DNA from: Gonapodya prolifera JEL478
Taxonomy: Eukaryota > Monoblepharomycota > Monoblepharidomycetes > Monoblepharidales > Gonapodyaceae
Direction of reading: 5' to 3'
Assembly: GCA_001574975.1 (NCBI GenBank)
Contig: KQ965825.1
Coordinates: 81,883-145,882 of the forward strand
DNA length: 64,000 bases
Below the pieces are notes generated by a model, which was not told the DNA's origin, did no database searches, and saw only the letters and a program-made list of their open reading frames with translations. The number at the start of each line of letters is the position of its first letter. Position 1 is the stretch's first letter. The translations under genes and the position numbers were made by a program. Positions 45,320-59,465 of this stretch are shown piece after piece.

Positions 45320-47476
45320 ATGTCCGTCTCCATCCACCCGAATCGCCTGCAGATCCTCACATGCCCCAAATCTTCGCTTCGCTGCATCGCACACGCGGTC
45401 ACTAGGAACTTTTTGCTTCCCAGAAGGTGAGAAATGGCCCTGGTCGGGGGATTGAAAGATGTGCGTGAGTTTACTGGAGCCCTCCTTGAGCACCGTCAAG
45501 TGTCGCATGCTCACTTATGACCGCTCGATTATAACCTCACGTGATACATGGAGCGTATTTTCACTCTTACTAATGCCCTCTGAAGGAATTGGCCCAAATC
45601 CCCGTTGTGTCATCCCCCCCACCGCAGTCGTGAAAACTTCTTTTCCTCCACCGAAAATGCCCTCGAAGTGTCCATTATCGCAGATGTCTCGATCGTGAAA
45701 GAGGACTTCCCTCCCAGTGGCTCGCCGCTGTGTCCGGGACTGGTCATTGCAGACGACCCGTTCCGAGCACTGGAAATCGAATACGACTACGATGGTGAGT
45801 CTGTCATCGCACACGACATTGTATCGTAGCTGATTCTTAACTCCTTTCTCCTCTTCCGTGTCCTCGCGCACCTTGCGCCCCTCGCGTCGCTTACCCCCCA
45901 TCAACGAACTCTCCGCCCCACTCGCCCGCGCGGGCATCTCCATCTTCTACCTCTCCACCTACCAAACTGACTTTCTCTTCGTCAAGGAACGCCGCCTCGC
46001 TTACGTCATTGCGACCTTGCAGAAGGAGGATTTCGTGTTTGTCGATTTGGAGAACCTCGACGTGTTCCTTCTCCCCGCCCCAGTCCGATACGGGTTCGGT
46101 TGGTGGCCAGTCAATGGGTATGAGTATGAGGGGAAGCACCGCGCTTGATGATGCAGAAGTCGTGCGGAAAGTCGGGGCCATGGCGGCACAAATGTCACGG
46201 TCGGGACAGCAACTCAGTGGGACAGCGGTCAGTGAGGACACGTCGGCAGAGTCCACACACCACATGGTGTTGCCGTCGATTGCCTCGTCGTCGGTCCCAA
46301 CTTCTCCTGCGATGACGTTCTCCGAAGGTGTGTGCGAGTTTAGTTTTTTTTTTTCCACAGTAGTTGATGTTTTGGGTTCCCTCCTCGTCTTTCAGACGCT
46401 CTCGCGTCCTCCTTATCAACCGCGACAGCGCACACATCGGATCACCTCGTCACTTCCTCGGACGGCCCCGCCTTTTCCGCCTCGAAACCCGGGCGGACAC
46501 ATCCCGCCTCCGCAACAGCTACCGCCGCCACCCTCGCGTTGACCGTGTCGCGAGTACGACGAGTAACCCCACCACGACGGACTCAGACGATGTGGACGAT
46601 GTGTCGTCGGCGGTGACGGACACGTCTGGAAGTTCGATCCCGTTCACGTGCTCGCTTTCGCCGTCCTCTCCTCCATTTCCAACATTTCGCGAGGATTCAC
46701 GCACCCCACGGCCGACCTCGCCCAAAGCCCCGCCGTAACCGCCACCACGACTGCCCCTAGCCGACACCAGCGTGCGGCGTGGGAAGCCATGCTTGAGGAA
46801 GTCCGGCGCGAGACCCACCGCCAAGTCCTCTCGCACACCCTGCGCCTCGTGGGGCTCAACCGCGACTACGCAGAGTGGTGGGGCGTCAGGCTCGTCAAGT
46901 TCATATTTTACCCCGACGACTGCACCACCACGACGGCGGGTGTGGCAGGGGCAGTGGCAGAGAGGTTCTTCTCGTACACGGCGACGTCGGACGGCGTGTC
47001 GGTCGTGGCGGAGGAAAGTGTCGTTGCGCAGTTCGGGGAGAATATGGTACATATGCCAGGTGACGGTGGGCAGCATGAGGCGCTGAGGTGCATTCAGGTG
47101 GATTTGGAGCAGTTTGGGCTTGGTATGTTTGATTGTTTCGGGGGACGCATGGGCTGCTTGAAAAATGAGGTACCGATTGCGCCGCGCGGTGATCTGTTGC
47201 AGACCGCTACGGTATCGTCTTTTCCATGTCAGAACTCCTGACGAGTGCAAGTGTTAACTTGCTCTGCCTGTCCACGGTCAAGACGGCAAACTTTATCGTG
47301 CACGAGTCAGACCTACGCCGTGGGGATTTTGGAGAATCTGTCGAAGCATAACAACATGGTGCCCGCCCTGGCTGACGGCACACGTCAGAGCCCGGGGTCG
47401 ACACCGCCACTGGTAATGGGGATGCTCGGGCAGATGAGGAGGAGGACGACGAGTTCGGTTTTGATACTTCAGTGAC
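45320..47476 (+). CDS. CASTOR/GATS-like ACT-domain protein (arginine-sensor family)
   Basis: Animal CASTOR proteins bind arginine and restrain GATOR2/TORC1. The start MSVSIHPNRLQILTCPKSSL fits the family opening. The intron 45427-45627 joins FLLPR to SRENFFSSTENALEVSIIAD, the conserved first half-domain (compare the family pattern LLFLPR..KFFSLTET..E.SI). ACT-like blocks follow: LSAPLARAGISIFYLSTYQT, DFLFVKERRLAYVIATL and, later, HTLRLVGLNRDYAEWWGVRL, KFIFYPDD and LLTSASVNLLCLSTVKTANF. The linker between halves is Ser/Thr-rich. Frame changes are needed near 46065 (after DLENLDVF) and near 47315 (around HESDLRR), and probably within the linker. The gene may be damaged or the sequence may contain indels. 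The end is uncertain. Confidence 0.78.
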
Positions 47477-47718
47477 GACGGAGCAGTTGCGAGGGTGACA
47501 CATAACTCTTCGATTCTCGATGCCTAAAGGGCTGGGGGAGAACACAGTACTACTGAACATTTTTGGTGTTGGTGTTGCGGCATTGGAAGGCGGAAAGCAG
47601 AACTAGGGCACATTTCATCCTCACCCTCATCCAAAATGCACATATTCACAGTGTTCACTACTCCTACTACTCTCAATATAGATACTCTTTCACCCTATTT
47701 TACGTACAAATTTCACGA

Positions 47719-48365
47719 TCAGTCGAATGAGGGCGTGTTCTCGTGAGCCGCGGCTTCACTGGCTTCGCTGTACCACATTCGGAATAAGTCGGAGGTGGCA
47801 ACTGTGTACAGGACCAGTGTCAGGATTGCTAATAGGGCGAGTTGGTCAGTTTCTAGTTCAACCGGTCGCTGAATTTGGGGGTGGTTCCCCAGCATGAAGT
47901 GAACGCACCCAGTATTATTGTGACGACCACTGAAATGTCTGCAGCGACAAATCGCTCGCCAGATTCATCCTGGGTCGTGTCGGCCCCAGCATCCGATTTC
48001 AACTCCACTTTTGACACTGCGTCTTTTGACAGGACCCGGGCTTTCATGTCACTGGATGAGCCATCGTCCGTCCGAAGAGAACGTGGAGAACTCTTTTGCT
48101 CTTTTTCCGATGTGGGTGACCGCGCAGTTCTTCGCGGGCGTCCCACCGGTCTTTTCTCCCGCTGAGTTACACGAGGCGATGAGGCAGGGGACGCGGCCGA
48201 GGTCGAGCGTGGTCGTCTTCGAGCCGGGGATGGAGGTGGTTCCAGCTCCACGTACACATCATCATCTTCGTTCGTTCTAGTTCTCCGGGAGCTGGACCGC
48301 CCGCGCTTCACTGGTGCGCTGGTTTGTGGGCGAACGCGACTGTTGCTTCGAGTCGTGACTGGCAT
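47719..48365 (-). CDS. Small AT-hook protein with C-terminal membrane helix
   Basis: Exons 48365-47909 and 47828-47719. The N-terminus MPVTTRSNSRVRPQTSAPVK is basic. An AT-hook core follows (QREKRPVGRPRRTARSP, with the GRP-type centre), flanked by Ser/Arg/Pro-rich sequence. Splicing forms one hydrophobic helix (ISVVVTIILAILTLVLYTV) close to the C-terminus, then DLFRMWYSEASEAAAHENTP. A DNA-binding minor-groove motif on a tail-anchored protein suggests an inner-nuclear-membrane or nuclear-envelope location; that is inference. Family not recognised. About 188 residues. Confidence 0.65.
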
Positions 48366-49004
48366 TTCGTGTCGATGATATTGCTTATGTTCGTCAACCT
48401 GGAAGCGGATGCGTGATTGGCATCAAGTAGCTGGGGGAGCTCCGATGGTGTGGCATACAATGAATTCTGGCACTGGGTTCCAGAGCACACTTGAAGACCT
48501 GACTGACTCGCTCCACTCTCCACATGGCGCAGTCTTCCCCTCACGATTATGGTCCTTAGCCTCCTTACTAAATGCATATGACGAAGACCATGTTCCTCGG
48601 GTAAGTTTGTGAATTGTCAAAAACGGACATCACGTCCTTTCCTTCGACATTGGACAAGCAAAGCTGGCGACAATGGTTATGACGGATCCACCTCGGCCCA
48701 CCCGTCCCCCGTCTCTGGGGAGCTGCCGGGGTATCACTTTGGATTCCCTGATAAACTACAATATGTCTACCACTGTACTCATCGATTCTCCCTCCCCTCT
48801 TCCTTTCTTTTCGTTTGGCTTTTGTTTGGGGCGACGTGCGTCATGCCACATAAAGTTTGGTACGACGGAGATCATGCAGAGCGGCAACATGTTCGGGATT
48901 TCCCAAATTTTATCCGATATGACAAAGTCCGCCAACGCCGCAAGCGGATTCTTTTCTCTACAACAAAGACAATTACGGCGATAACGACAACTCTCTCTTG
49001 AGCG
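48366..49004. other. Divergent region upstream of the xylanase gene
   Basis: Small plus frames (48409-48612, 48673-48984) contain no motif. I see no supported gene. Expected to hold the promoters of the AT-hook gene (minus) and the xylanase (plus). Confidence 0.4.
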
Positions 49005-51296
<2,292 letters not shown>

Positions 51297-51323
51297 TTTA
51301 TATATATATATATATATATATAT
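51297..51323. repeat. (TA)n microsatellite just after the xylanase stop
   Basis: About 12 TA units begin three bases after the TGA stop, followed by T6. It would lie in the 3' UTR. Confidence 0.9.
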
Positions 51324-51840
51324 TTTTTGTGAAATACATTTCGGCGCTGGCGTCGACACTAAGAGACAATATGTGCATCAAGTCTCTATTGTGGGAGAAT
51401 GTAAAGTCAACAAGCATCACCACTCTTCATTACAGAAACACTCGGTTTTGACGTGTTGCTTTTGTAATTTCGGTCCCAGACAAAATGTTCACGCCAAGTA
51501 AAAGATAAACACTTTAATCGATAAGTATAATTCAAGTATAAGCATTGCGTATCGAAATGGAACTGAACCAGCGAAACGGTTCTTTACTTTATGTTGTGGG
51601 GCTGTGGTAGTTGAGGGTGCAGCCTCCGACATTCCACCACACTCTCCACCTGCAATAGTGCCGAGCACTGTACTCCCCCGGGGACAGGGATAATTTTCGT
51701 CGACCATCATTCTGCAAGGACAGATAGGCACTTCGGGAACCGTCCATCACCCACGGGTCACGTCCCCTCACAACCAACCAACACACCCGACACTCCTCAC
51801 ACCCTGAGGGCGATCGCTCCCCCATCCATCGGCATAAAAA
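51324..51840. other. Intergenic, xylanase 3' flank and BTB gene promoter
   Basis: No gene is supported. Contains the xylanase 3' flank and probably the promoter of the BTB gene. Confidence 0.4.
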
Positions 51841-53668
51841 ATGTCATCTCAAAACGGACACACCCCAGATATGACCATGGTGGACTCGATGGCTCAACCG
51901 CCACTGACGACGGAAAACGCAAATGGTACCCCAGGGACCGCCCAAGCTGCCGCTCAGGGCTTTACCCCCATCTCGTTCCTTCCTTACCTCAAATCTGCAC
52001 GTTTTGCGGATGCGGTGCTGAAGATTAAGACCTCTGATGGCAAGGTTGGTGGCAGGATGGCGATCGGGGTGAAATGCTGCCGATGGGCCGAAAGTGGGGA
52101 CTAGAATCGCTCACGTCTCTCTTCTTCGTTCAACCTACCATGAAAGGTGAAAACACTTCCAGTACACCGGATTGTCCTCTCTTCCCGGTCCACTTTTTTC
52201 GACGAGCTCTTCAACGGCCCACAACCGACTGAACTCAACTCAAAAGGCCTCCCCGTCTACGGAGTGCCTGTTCTGCCTGTTCACAGGGCACTTCATGAGG
52301 TTCTTGGACTGAGTCTGTGGTGGGTCTGTGAGTACTTGCTGGGTTCCGTCAAATCATGCGGGCACCCAGGAAACCTGGCCCAAATGTGGATTTTTGGGAA
52401 GGAATGGTCATCAAAGGGCGGTGTATAGTGGCTCGAAAAGAGCAAATTGTTTTCGGGAACGTCATATGACTGCTCTTCTCTGATCGCAACGACCTGCCCT
52501 TCCTTCGTCTAGACTCGATGGACGACACAAAGGTCACACTTCCTGACACCAAATGGGACCAAATTCTTGGTGTCTATCACGTCTCTACGGTTTTTAAGCT
52601 CCCTCGCCTGACACAGGAGTCGGAGCGAGCCATTCGAAACGCCATCGAAGGTGGAGCCGGAGCACCAGACGAGTTGTTCAAGATCGCTGAAGAATCCAAG
52701 AAATGGTGCTTCCCCGATATTGAGAAGCGCGCCTCGACCCGTCTCCAGGAGTTGCTGCTGAACACGGACTCTCCGGAATCCACTCTCGCAACTACGTCTC
52801 TGGAAACCCTGTCCACACTTGTGGAGACTATGGAGCCAGCATCTCACTTCGCTCTTGTGCGGCGGTACATAGACGTCCGTGCTGCCGCGAAGGATCCCGT
52901 TCCACCAGAGGCCGTTTCTAGACTGTGGTCTCGAGTTCCATTCACGAGTCTCTCAGTCACGGACCTTGAATCAGCCTACTCGGACGCGACCGTTCCAGTT
53001 GCCTCCGTCGTCGACGCAACGTCGCGAGCTCTCCTTCTTCAACCCTCTCAAGGTCCCACCCTCTCATATGAGCTCTTCAACGCTGCCCTCGAACCTTCTG
53101 CCTCGATGACACTCGGAATGTCCCAGTCCCAAGTCTACCGTCTCGTGAGGGAGTACAACGCAGCGCACCCAGAACTGGATGAACCTCGAAGGGACCAGCT
53201 CTGGAACAAGGTTCGCTTCGTGGAGCTGAGCGTCGAAGAGCTTGAGGATGCCTACGGGTCGACTGATGTCCCGAGAGCCCCCGTTGTTGCCGCGATGTTT
53301 TCACGGTACGCAAGAATTGCTCACGCCGCTTCGATACTCTTTGGTGTATTCACTTATGATTTCAATTCCATAGTCTTCGCACTGGACCAGCTCCTTCCCC
53401 GTCCGCCTCGCCTCTTCCACCCAACCCTGTTTCAGCCGCAGCTGCCTACGCCCCGGGTTCATACGACCCTCTCATGAAACCCGTCCCAGCAACCCCCTCA
53501 CCGCCACCTGCGATGTCTTATGGTCATCAGCACACTCCTTCGTACGATTTTGGCAGTCCTTTAACTGGAGCAGCGGCTAAACTGTCGTTTGATCCTTACA
53601 CACCTGTTCCAGCCAATGGCGACGCACCAAAAAGGGTTAGTGAAGACAAGAAGCGATTCCCGTACTGA
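51841..53668 (+). CDS. BTB/POZ-domain protein
   Basis: Start MSSQNGHTPDMTMVDSM. The BTB fold begins in SFLPYLKSARFADAVLKI and, after an intron, VKTLPVHRIVLSSRSTFFDE (the classic HR.VL...S.FF motif). The middle of the BTB domain lies in a stretch (about 52255-52514) whose splicing I could not settle. A long open exon from 52518 (DDTKVTLPDTKWDQILGVYH) then has helical BACK-like sequence: LTQESERAIRNAIEGGAGAP, FKIAEESKKWCFPDIEKRAS. Two similar units follow (RLWSRVPFTSLSVTDLESAY and QLWNKVRFVELSVEELEDAY), suggesting an internal repeat of about 100 residues. The C-terminus is Pro/Ser/Tyr-rich and disordered. BTB proteins often act as substrate adaptors for cullin-3; no partner is visible here. Confidence 0.8.
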
Positions 53669-53932
53669 GGTGGACTTCATATAGTACGGGAGAGATGTGT
53701 TGGAGGAGGAATTCCTGTGACTAAGATCTTAGTTGTTAGATTGGAGACGTTAATGGGAACCGGTATCTTTTGACTATGTTTTGGTAAATGAGGCTTTTGT
53801 AGTGGAAGAAGCGCTTCTGAATAATCTAAAAGCCCACTCAAAGTTCTCGGAAGGACGGAAATGTTAGGCTGAATTTGTTGACCCCTCCCAAACAAAAGGC
53901 TGTTCCCCCTTCGAACCTTTTCGCTGACCCAC

Positions 53933-55546
53933 ATGACCGATCCGGCGTTGGTAAAAGAAAAGCCTGTGAGCGCATCGCTGACGCATCACACGCATCTTGT
54001 TCGGCCGGAGCAATGTGATCCACGTGGTGAGTGATAGATGCTGATCGGTAACAAATACAGACGAGCTTGACTGCTTTTCTCCAGGATACATCACTGGCGG
54101 TGAAATCCTTGCTCTCCTTGACGTAGTTGCTGGAATCGTCGTAACCAGACATACTGGTGGTCCGAGGTGAAGGACTGTATTTAAGTGTTATGTAATAATT
54201 GTTGACCCGGGGTCATTTATGGGGACTACTTTGCAGCGTGACACTCTCCATGGATACCATACACTTCATACAACCAGTTCAACTAGGCGAGATGATACTC
54301 TTCAGCGCCGCCGTGAACAGAACATGGCGGACCTCTCTCGAAATCGGAATTCATTTGGAAGCTGAGAACTCTGCGAGTGGTAAGCTAAGCAATCAATTCC
54401 TCCCCAGTTGCAACTTGAAATGTAATCTGTCGCGTCTTGGAAGGTGCACGTCGCTACATCGGGCAAGCCTACTTCACATTTGTGGCAGTAAACAAGGACG
54501 ATAAGCGGCCGCGCCCAGTACCTGCCCTTGTTCCGAATACTGAAGAAGAAAAAAGGCGCTTCAACGAAGCAGAAGAGCGCCGTCAAGCTCGCATGTCCAT
54601 GGGCGTGACTCGTCCGAGTCTCATTCCCACTGGTGCTGCACCCATCGTTGGCCCGAACGGTGGAAAGGGTGCTCGCTTCAGAATAGGCTCTGGCAAGGAA
54701 GGAGAGAAGCTCTGTAAGGACAGTTTTGTTGAAACAGTCCACTTGGTGGTGAGTAATTCATTTTCCAAGGGATGATTATACACTAATGCTTCACCTTGCT
54801 ACACGACCCAAATAGTTTCCTAACCATATCAACTCTGCGGGGACTATCTTTGGTGGCGAGATACTGAGATGGATGGTAAGTTGTGACGTTGTGAATCTCA
54901 TTGTCCCGATGTTTCACCAGTTTCAATATTCCATCAATGTACTACTGCAACTGATGACTTTTCACCCATGCCGAGGTAGGAAAACTCAGCAACTTTGAGT
55001 GCTTCCCGACATGCTCGCGCCCAGGTCTTAACTGCCTCGAGTGAGGATCACTTACTGCTCCTAGCTATTGTGCGCTTTTTCTAGTAACAGTCGTGCCCCA
55101 GTGGACTCCGTGACCTTCCACGCACCTGCTCGCATCGGTGATCACTTGGTTCTCAGATCTTTTGTCTGTGGAAGTTGGGGCGCAAGCATGGAAGTTGCAG
55201 TTCAAGTGTTCATTCTCACGAACCGCTACGACATTGACGCAGGGCTGAAACTCCTCGGTACGTCGTAAAGCACGATTTGGTATCGAATTCCTTTTACTGA
55301 TTGATGTTTCCCTTTCCAACGTCCACTCCCTGGGACCGTGCTATGACTTACCGGCTCAATGTGCAACTTGAAGTGTCGGGATTTGTAACGTTAGTCGCAA
55401 TCGACTCCTCCTTCACCCGAATTGACGTTCCGACAGTGATCCCACAAACGGAAATCGAACTCGACTTCCACAAGGGAAGCGAGATGCGTAGAAAGGTGCG
55501 ACTCGCACAAAGGCGGCAAATAACGCTGGCGAAGGTGAACTTGTAA
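53933..55546 (+). CDS. Double-hotdog acyl-CoA thioesterase (ACOT type)
   Basis: Hydrolyses acyl-CoA to free fatty acid and CoA. Start MTDPALVKEKPVSASLTHHT. Hotdog 1 has CDPRGYITGGEILALLDVVA, then DTIHFIQPVQLGEMILFSAA and NRTWRTSLEIGIHLEAE. A linker of the family type follows (YFTFVAVNKDDKRPRPVPAL and EEKRRFNEAEERRQARM). Hotdog 2 has DSFVETVHLV, NSAGTIFGGEILRWM, DSVTFHAPARIGDHLVLRSF and GSWGASMEVAVQVF. It ends VTLVAIDSSFTRIDVPTVIP and KVRLAQRRQITLAKVNL. At least six short introns. No START domain follows, so it is a compact two-domain form. No clear organelle signal. Confidence 0.88.
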
Positions 55547-55622
55547 TCATTTAGTGATATACAATGAAAGATGCTATGTATGTACATCTTTGTCAAACAC
55601 GCTCAAACCGATCGTCGCTGAG

Positions 55623-57016
55623 ATGGCAGAAGCCCGTGATGACAAGGTGTCGCAGAAACAATCGATACGTGATCCTCTCGTCTGGATTGATTGCGAGGTT
55701 TGACATAATGTGGTTGAGTTTCCCTCCCGTTTCTGGAGCTGATTCCGTCGCTACGGATGGAAATCTCTTCAAGATGACTGGCCTGAACCCGGACAAGGAT
55801 CACATCCTTGAAATATGGTGCGTATTGAGCAGGGGATCGCACCGCGGCTGGAAGCAACATTATTTTGACAGATGATTCCAAACGGATCCCAGCGTGGTGA
55901 TCACCGATGGGGACCTAAACGTCGTCGCAGAAGGCCCAGAGATTATCATTCACCATGAGAAGGAAGTTCTAGATCAAATGGGAGAGTGAGTTGACTGCAA
56001 AACTCCCTCCTGTTGACTCTAGTATCATCAAAACATGTGAGGGGGAGCGGGCGGGGGTTGCTGAGTGAGTCCGAGGGAACGCGACCAGCGTGCGAGAGAG
56101 CCGAGAACGAGTACGAGAGAGTCGAGGGAGAGACCCGAGAGCCGAGAGGTCACGCCAAGTGACCGGAGAGACGAGCGAGACGAGGGGACGAGATGAGCGA
56201 GCGAGAGTGAGGATCGAAGTCGGAACTTATTTTGTAGAAGTTTACATTCATTTATAAATCGCCAGATTCTAGTTTACGCTAAGAGGGTGAAGTCCAACAG
56301 CTGGGTGAAGTCCAAAAGCTTCCGGATTTGATGAATCGTGGTGCCAAAGGTTGGCCACAGCAACTTGCGAGGGAGCTCGCCCAAGCCCCTCGCAAACACC
56401 TTGGACGTTTTCGAAATCCTGACCTTTTAGATGGTGTGTCAAGCATCACGGTGAAGTGAGTAAACCGCTCCATGTCGAGAAGGAAGGAAAGCTGCATTAG
56501 TGCTCGTCACTCATCCAACTATTACACAGTCAGGACTGACTGCACGAGTTCTCGCCTCCAAGACGACACTTGTCGACGCTCAGAAGCAGGTCATCGAATT
56601 TATTCGAAGTCATGTTGGGAAAGGAGATGCGTGTCTTGGTGTGTGGCTGTTTCGTCTCTCACATCCGTTTGTGAATTGTGATTGACAAGTGAAACCTCGC
56701 AGCCGGTCCACGCAGACAAAATGTTTCTCATGCAAGAATTTCCCGAAGTGGTGGAGTGGTTGCACGTGAGCATCAGTATCTTTCTGACGATACAACACGT
56801 ATTATCGTGCGAGCCTCAATGAACCTCCTTCTCGAATAGTATCGGATCGTCGATGTATCCACACTAAAAGAACTCGTACGGCGATGGTATCCGGACGTCT
56901 TTCGGCGTCTTCCCCCAAAGAAACTCTCCCACCGCGCTCGAGATGACATTTTAGAGAGTATAGAGGAACTTCGGTGGTACAGAAGAACTGTAATGAGAAA
57001 AGAAAAGGCTGCCTAG
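55623..57016 (+). CDS. Oligoribonuclease (Orn/REX2 family, DEDDh exonuclease)
   Basis: Degrades 2-5-nucleotide RNA fragments; the fungal homologue is usually mitochondrial. Start [13 protein letters not shown] at 55623. Splicing of 55623-55697 to 55774-55817 to 55893-55985 gives [40 protein letters not shown] and [14 protein letters not shown]. Further on: [34 protein letters not shown], then [40 protein letters not shown] and [19 protein letters not shown]. The DxE, HxxxxD and related residues are present. Two points are unresolved. The exon carrying the W..H segment before SGLT is not found in the ~530-base intron zone. The usual AGNS before VHADK is missing at the 56696 junction. A GA-rich island lies in the first of these zones. 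Confidence 0.85.
56040..56215. repeat. GA-rich low-complexity island in an ORN intron
   Basis: About 175 bases made largely of 'cgag', 'gagag' and 'ccgag' words, strongly purine-biased on the plus strand. It resembles the GCGAG-rich patch in VPS29 intron 3 (about 2975-3050, opposite strand) but is not a clear copy. Confidence 0.7.
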
Positions 57017-57233
57017 TGGTTTAAAATTGGAAGTAAGGTGACAATTGCAATTCCAGGGTTGGACGGCCGGTCAATTCCGCCAGTTCATGGTTGGAAGACA
57101 AATCTTCCACTCACTCCACTCCATCCCGCGATCGGCCACGTCTCTTTTCAGCTCGTGCTTTGGTATACGCAAGCTCGAAACCTCTCGATCCGCTCCGAAA
57201 GCCACTGTTGCGAAACAACCTACCACTAGACAA

Positions 57234-59307
57234 ATGTCGACCACTTCTTCATCGACTCTCGCTTCGGAGTTTATTGAATTTGTCTCAAATGTTTGTTGTT
57301 CATCTCTGTCGGATGTCTTGAAAGCTCCGATTCACCTGCGTCTTCCTCGGCATCGCTCTTCGCGCAACAACAACCCTGCAAACGGTTCTCTCCCACCACA
57401 GTCTCCGTCTCCATTCCACGCAGTTGCAAACGCCAAGAAACTGCTGACCGCTTCTGGCTTTGTGGAGATTCGCGAACGTGACAGTTGGTCCGGAAAGCTT
57501 GTCGCGGGAGGGAAATACTTCTTCACTCGGTAAGCGAACTGGCGGCCAGCGAAGTGCCTCACTTTCCTTCATCTTGGGCCACACTACCTCCCGCTTCTCA
57601 CAGCAACCACTCCTCCATCCTCGCGTTCACGCTCCCACCCATCTTCACCCCCACCCGCCCCTCATTCGCCATCTACGGCGCACACACAGACTCGCCCTGC
57701 TTCAAACTCAAGCCCATCTCGAAGAAGGAGAAGGTCGGGTACCTCCAAGTGGGAGTCCAAACGTACGGCGGCGGACTGTGGAACACGTGGTTCGATAGGG
57801 ATTTGGGGCTCGCGGGGAGAGTTGTCGTGGAGGGGAAGGAGGGAGATATTGAACACAAACTGGTGGACATCAGGAAGTGAGTTGCCTTTTGGAGCGAGTC
57901 AGCAAATACGCGGTCTCATTTCTGGTTGAATTCGGACTGCAGGCCAATCCTTCGAATCCCAACCCTCGCCATCCACCTCGACCGCACAGTAGACAACGAA
58001 GGGTTCAAATTCAACAAGGAGCTCCAGCTTCTCCCAGTCCTCGGCGCCGCAGCGCAGACACAGAGTTCGGCACCGGCTGGGGCTGAAGTGAAGGAAGGTA
58101 CTGACGCTTCGGCCTACGACAGACATCACAAGGTTCTCGTGGACCTCGTGGCGAGCGAGTGTGGAGTCACGGGTGCGTTTTTGAGCATTGAATTTTTTGT
58201 CACAAATAAGGTGTTCCGGCATGAACCTGACATTCTCAATGCCCCGGTCCACTCAGCAAACCAGATTCTGGATTTGGAACTCTGCCTGTACGATATCCAG
58301 CCTGCGACCCGAGGTGGAATAAACGGAGAATACGTCTTCTCTGCAAGGTTGGACAATCTCTGCATGTCGTGGTGCGGGTTGAAGGTAATTTGTGCGCCGT
58401 GCTGCGCAGTCCGGCTGAACGTACATGTTCCGAAACTAACACGTTTTGCGGTCACGATATACCAGGCTCTTGCGCTCGACTCCGCTGCTAATACGTCGTC
58501 CTCGGCCATCCGCATCGTGTCACTGTTCGATAACGAGGAAGTCGGGTCGACGTCTGCGTATGGCGCAGACAGTCACTTCCTGGAAAGCTCTCTCAGAAGG
58601 ATTTTGGCGGGTGCTGAAGCTACCGCGCAGGTTTGTCCACCTTTGACGTGCGTTTTGTGAGCTACTTTGCAGAGGAAATGATAACTCTTCTGCAGACTGC
58701 ATTCGAAGAGTCGATTCATCGCTCTTTCCTCATCAGTGCGGATATGGCTCATGCAGTGCATCCGAACTACGCGTGAGTGGACTCGAGCGACATCGTTTGT
58801 CTTCGTCTCGTTCATGGCTTGATGGTTTTGAAAACCGCGATCGATCACATTTGTTTGATTATGAACGTGATTACAGCGACAAGCACGAAGAGCTCCACCG
58901 TCCACAGATAAACAAGGGACCGGTGATTAAAACAAATGCAAATCAGCGCTACGCCACGACAGGTGTCACGGCGGCGGTCATCAGGAAGTTGGGAAAAAAA
59001 GTTGGAGTGCCCGTGCAGGTGAGCCTTCCAAATCGGTGCTTATTCAAAGGTTTCAGCATATTAACCGAACCCATCGCACAAGGAATTTGTGGTACGCAAT
59101 GACTCGCCTTGTGGTTCCACTATCGGGCCCCTGCTTTCAGCGAAACTCGGGTTACGCACAGTGGACCTTGGAAACCCTCAACTCTCTATGCACAGTATTC
59201 GCGAGATGGGCGGCGTTGAGGATCTTTCCCACACTGTCGCCTTGGTGACGGAGTATTTCGGTAGCTGGGAGGATATTGATCAGGAAGTTGCAGGTGCAGC
59301 GTTGTGA
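57234..59307 (+). CDS. Aspartyl aminopeptidase (M18, DNPEP/Ape4 type)
   Basis: Removes N-terminal Asp/Glu from peptides; a di-zinc enzyme forming a large dodecamer. Start [18 protein letters not shown]. Blocks in order: [50 protein letters not shown] (metal His/Asp), [72 protein letters not shown] (metal/catalytic Glu pair), [52 protein letters not shown] and [10 protein letters not shown] (last His ligand). Length near the family norm. The frame is open further upstream, from about 57087, adding an Arg/Ser-rich segment (MVGRQIFHSLHSIPRSATSL) that looks like a mitochondrial presequence. A longer isoform is therefore possible. Confidence 0.93.
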
Positions 59308-59465
59308 TGGCGTGGTGTGATTAATCCTTGCTGAGAAGAATAATGTCTAATAAAGTTCACGAAGAAGTATGATTCAAACATATCTAAGGCAATTGCCTGA
59401 TCGGCCCCGTGATTGAGCGGAAGTGTTCCGCACTCGGAGCACTGCGCCCACACATCCAACACATA

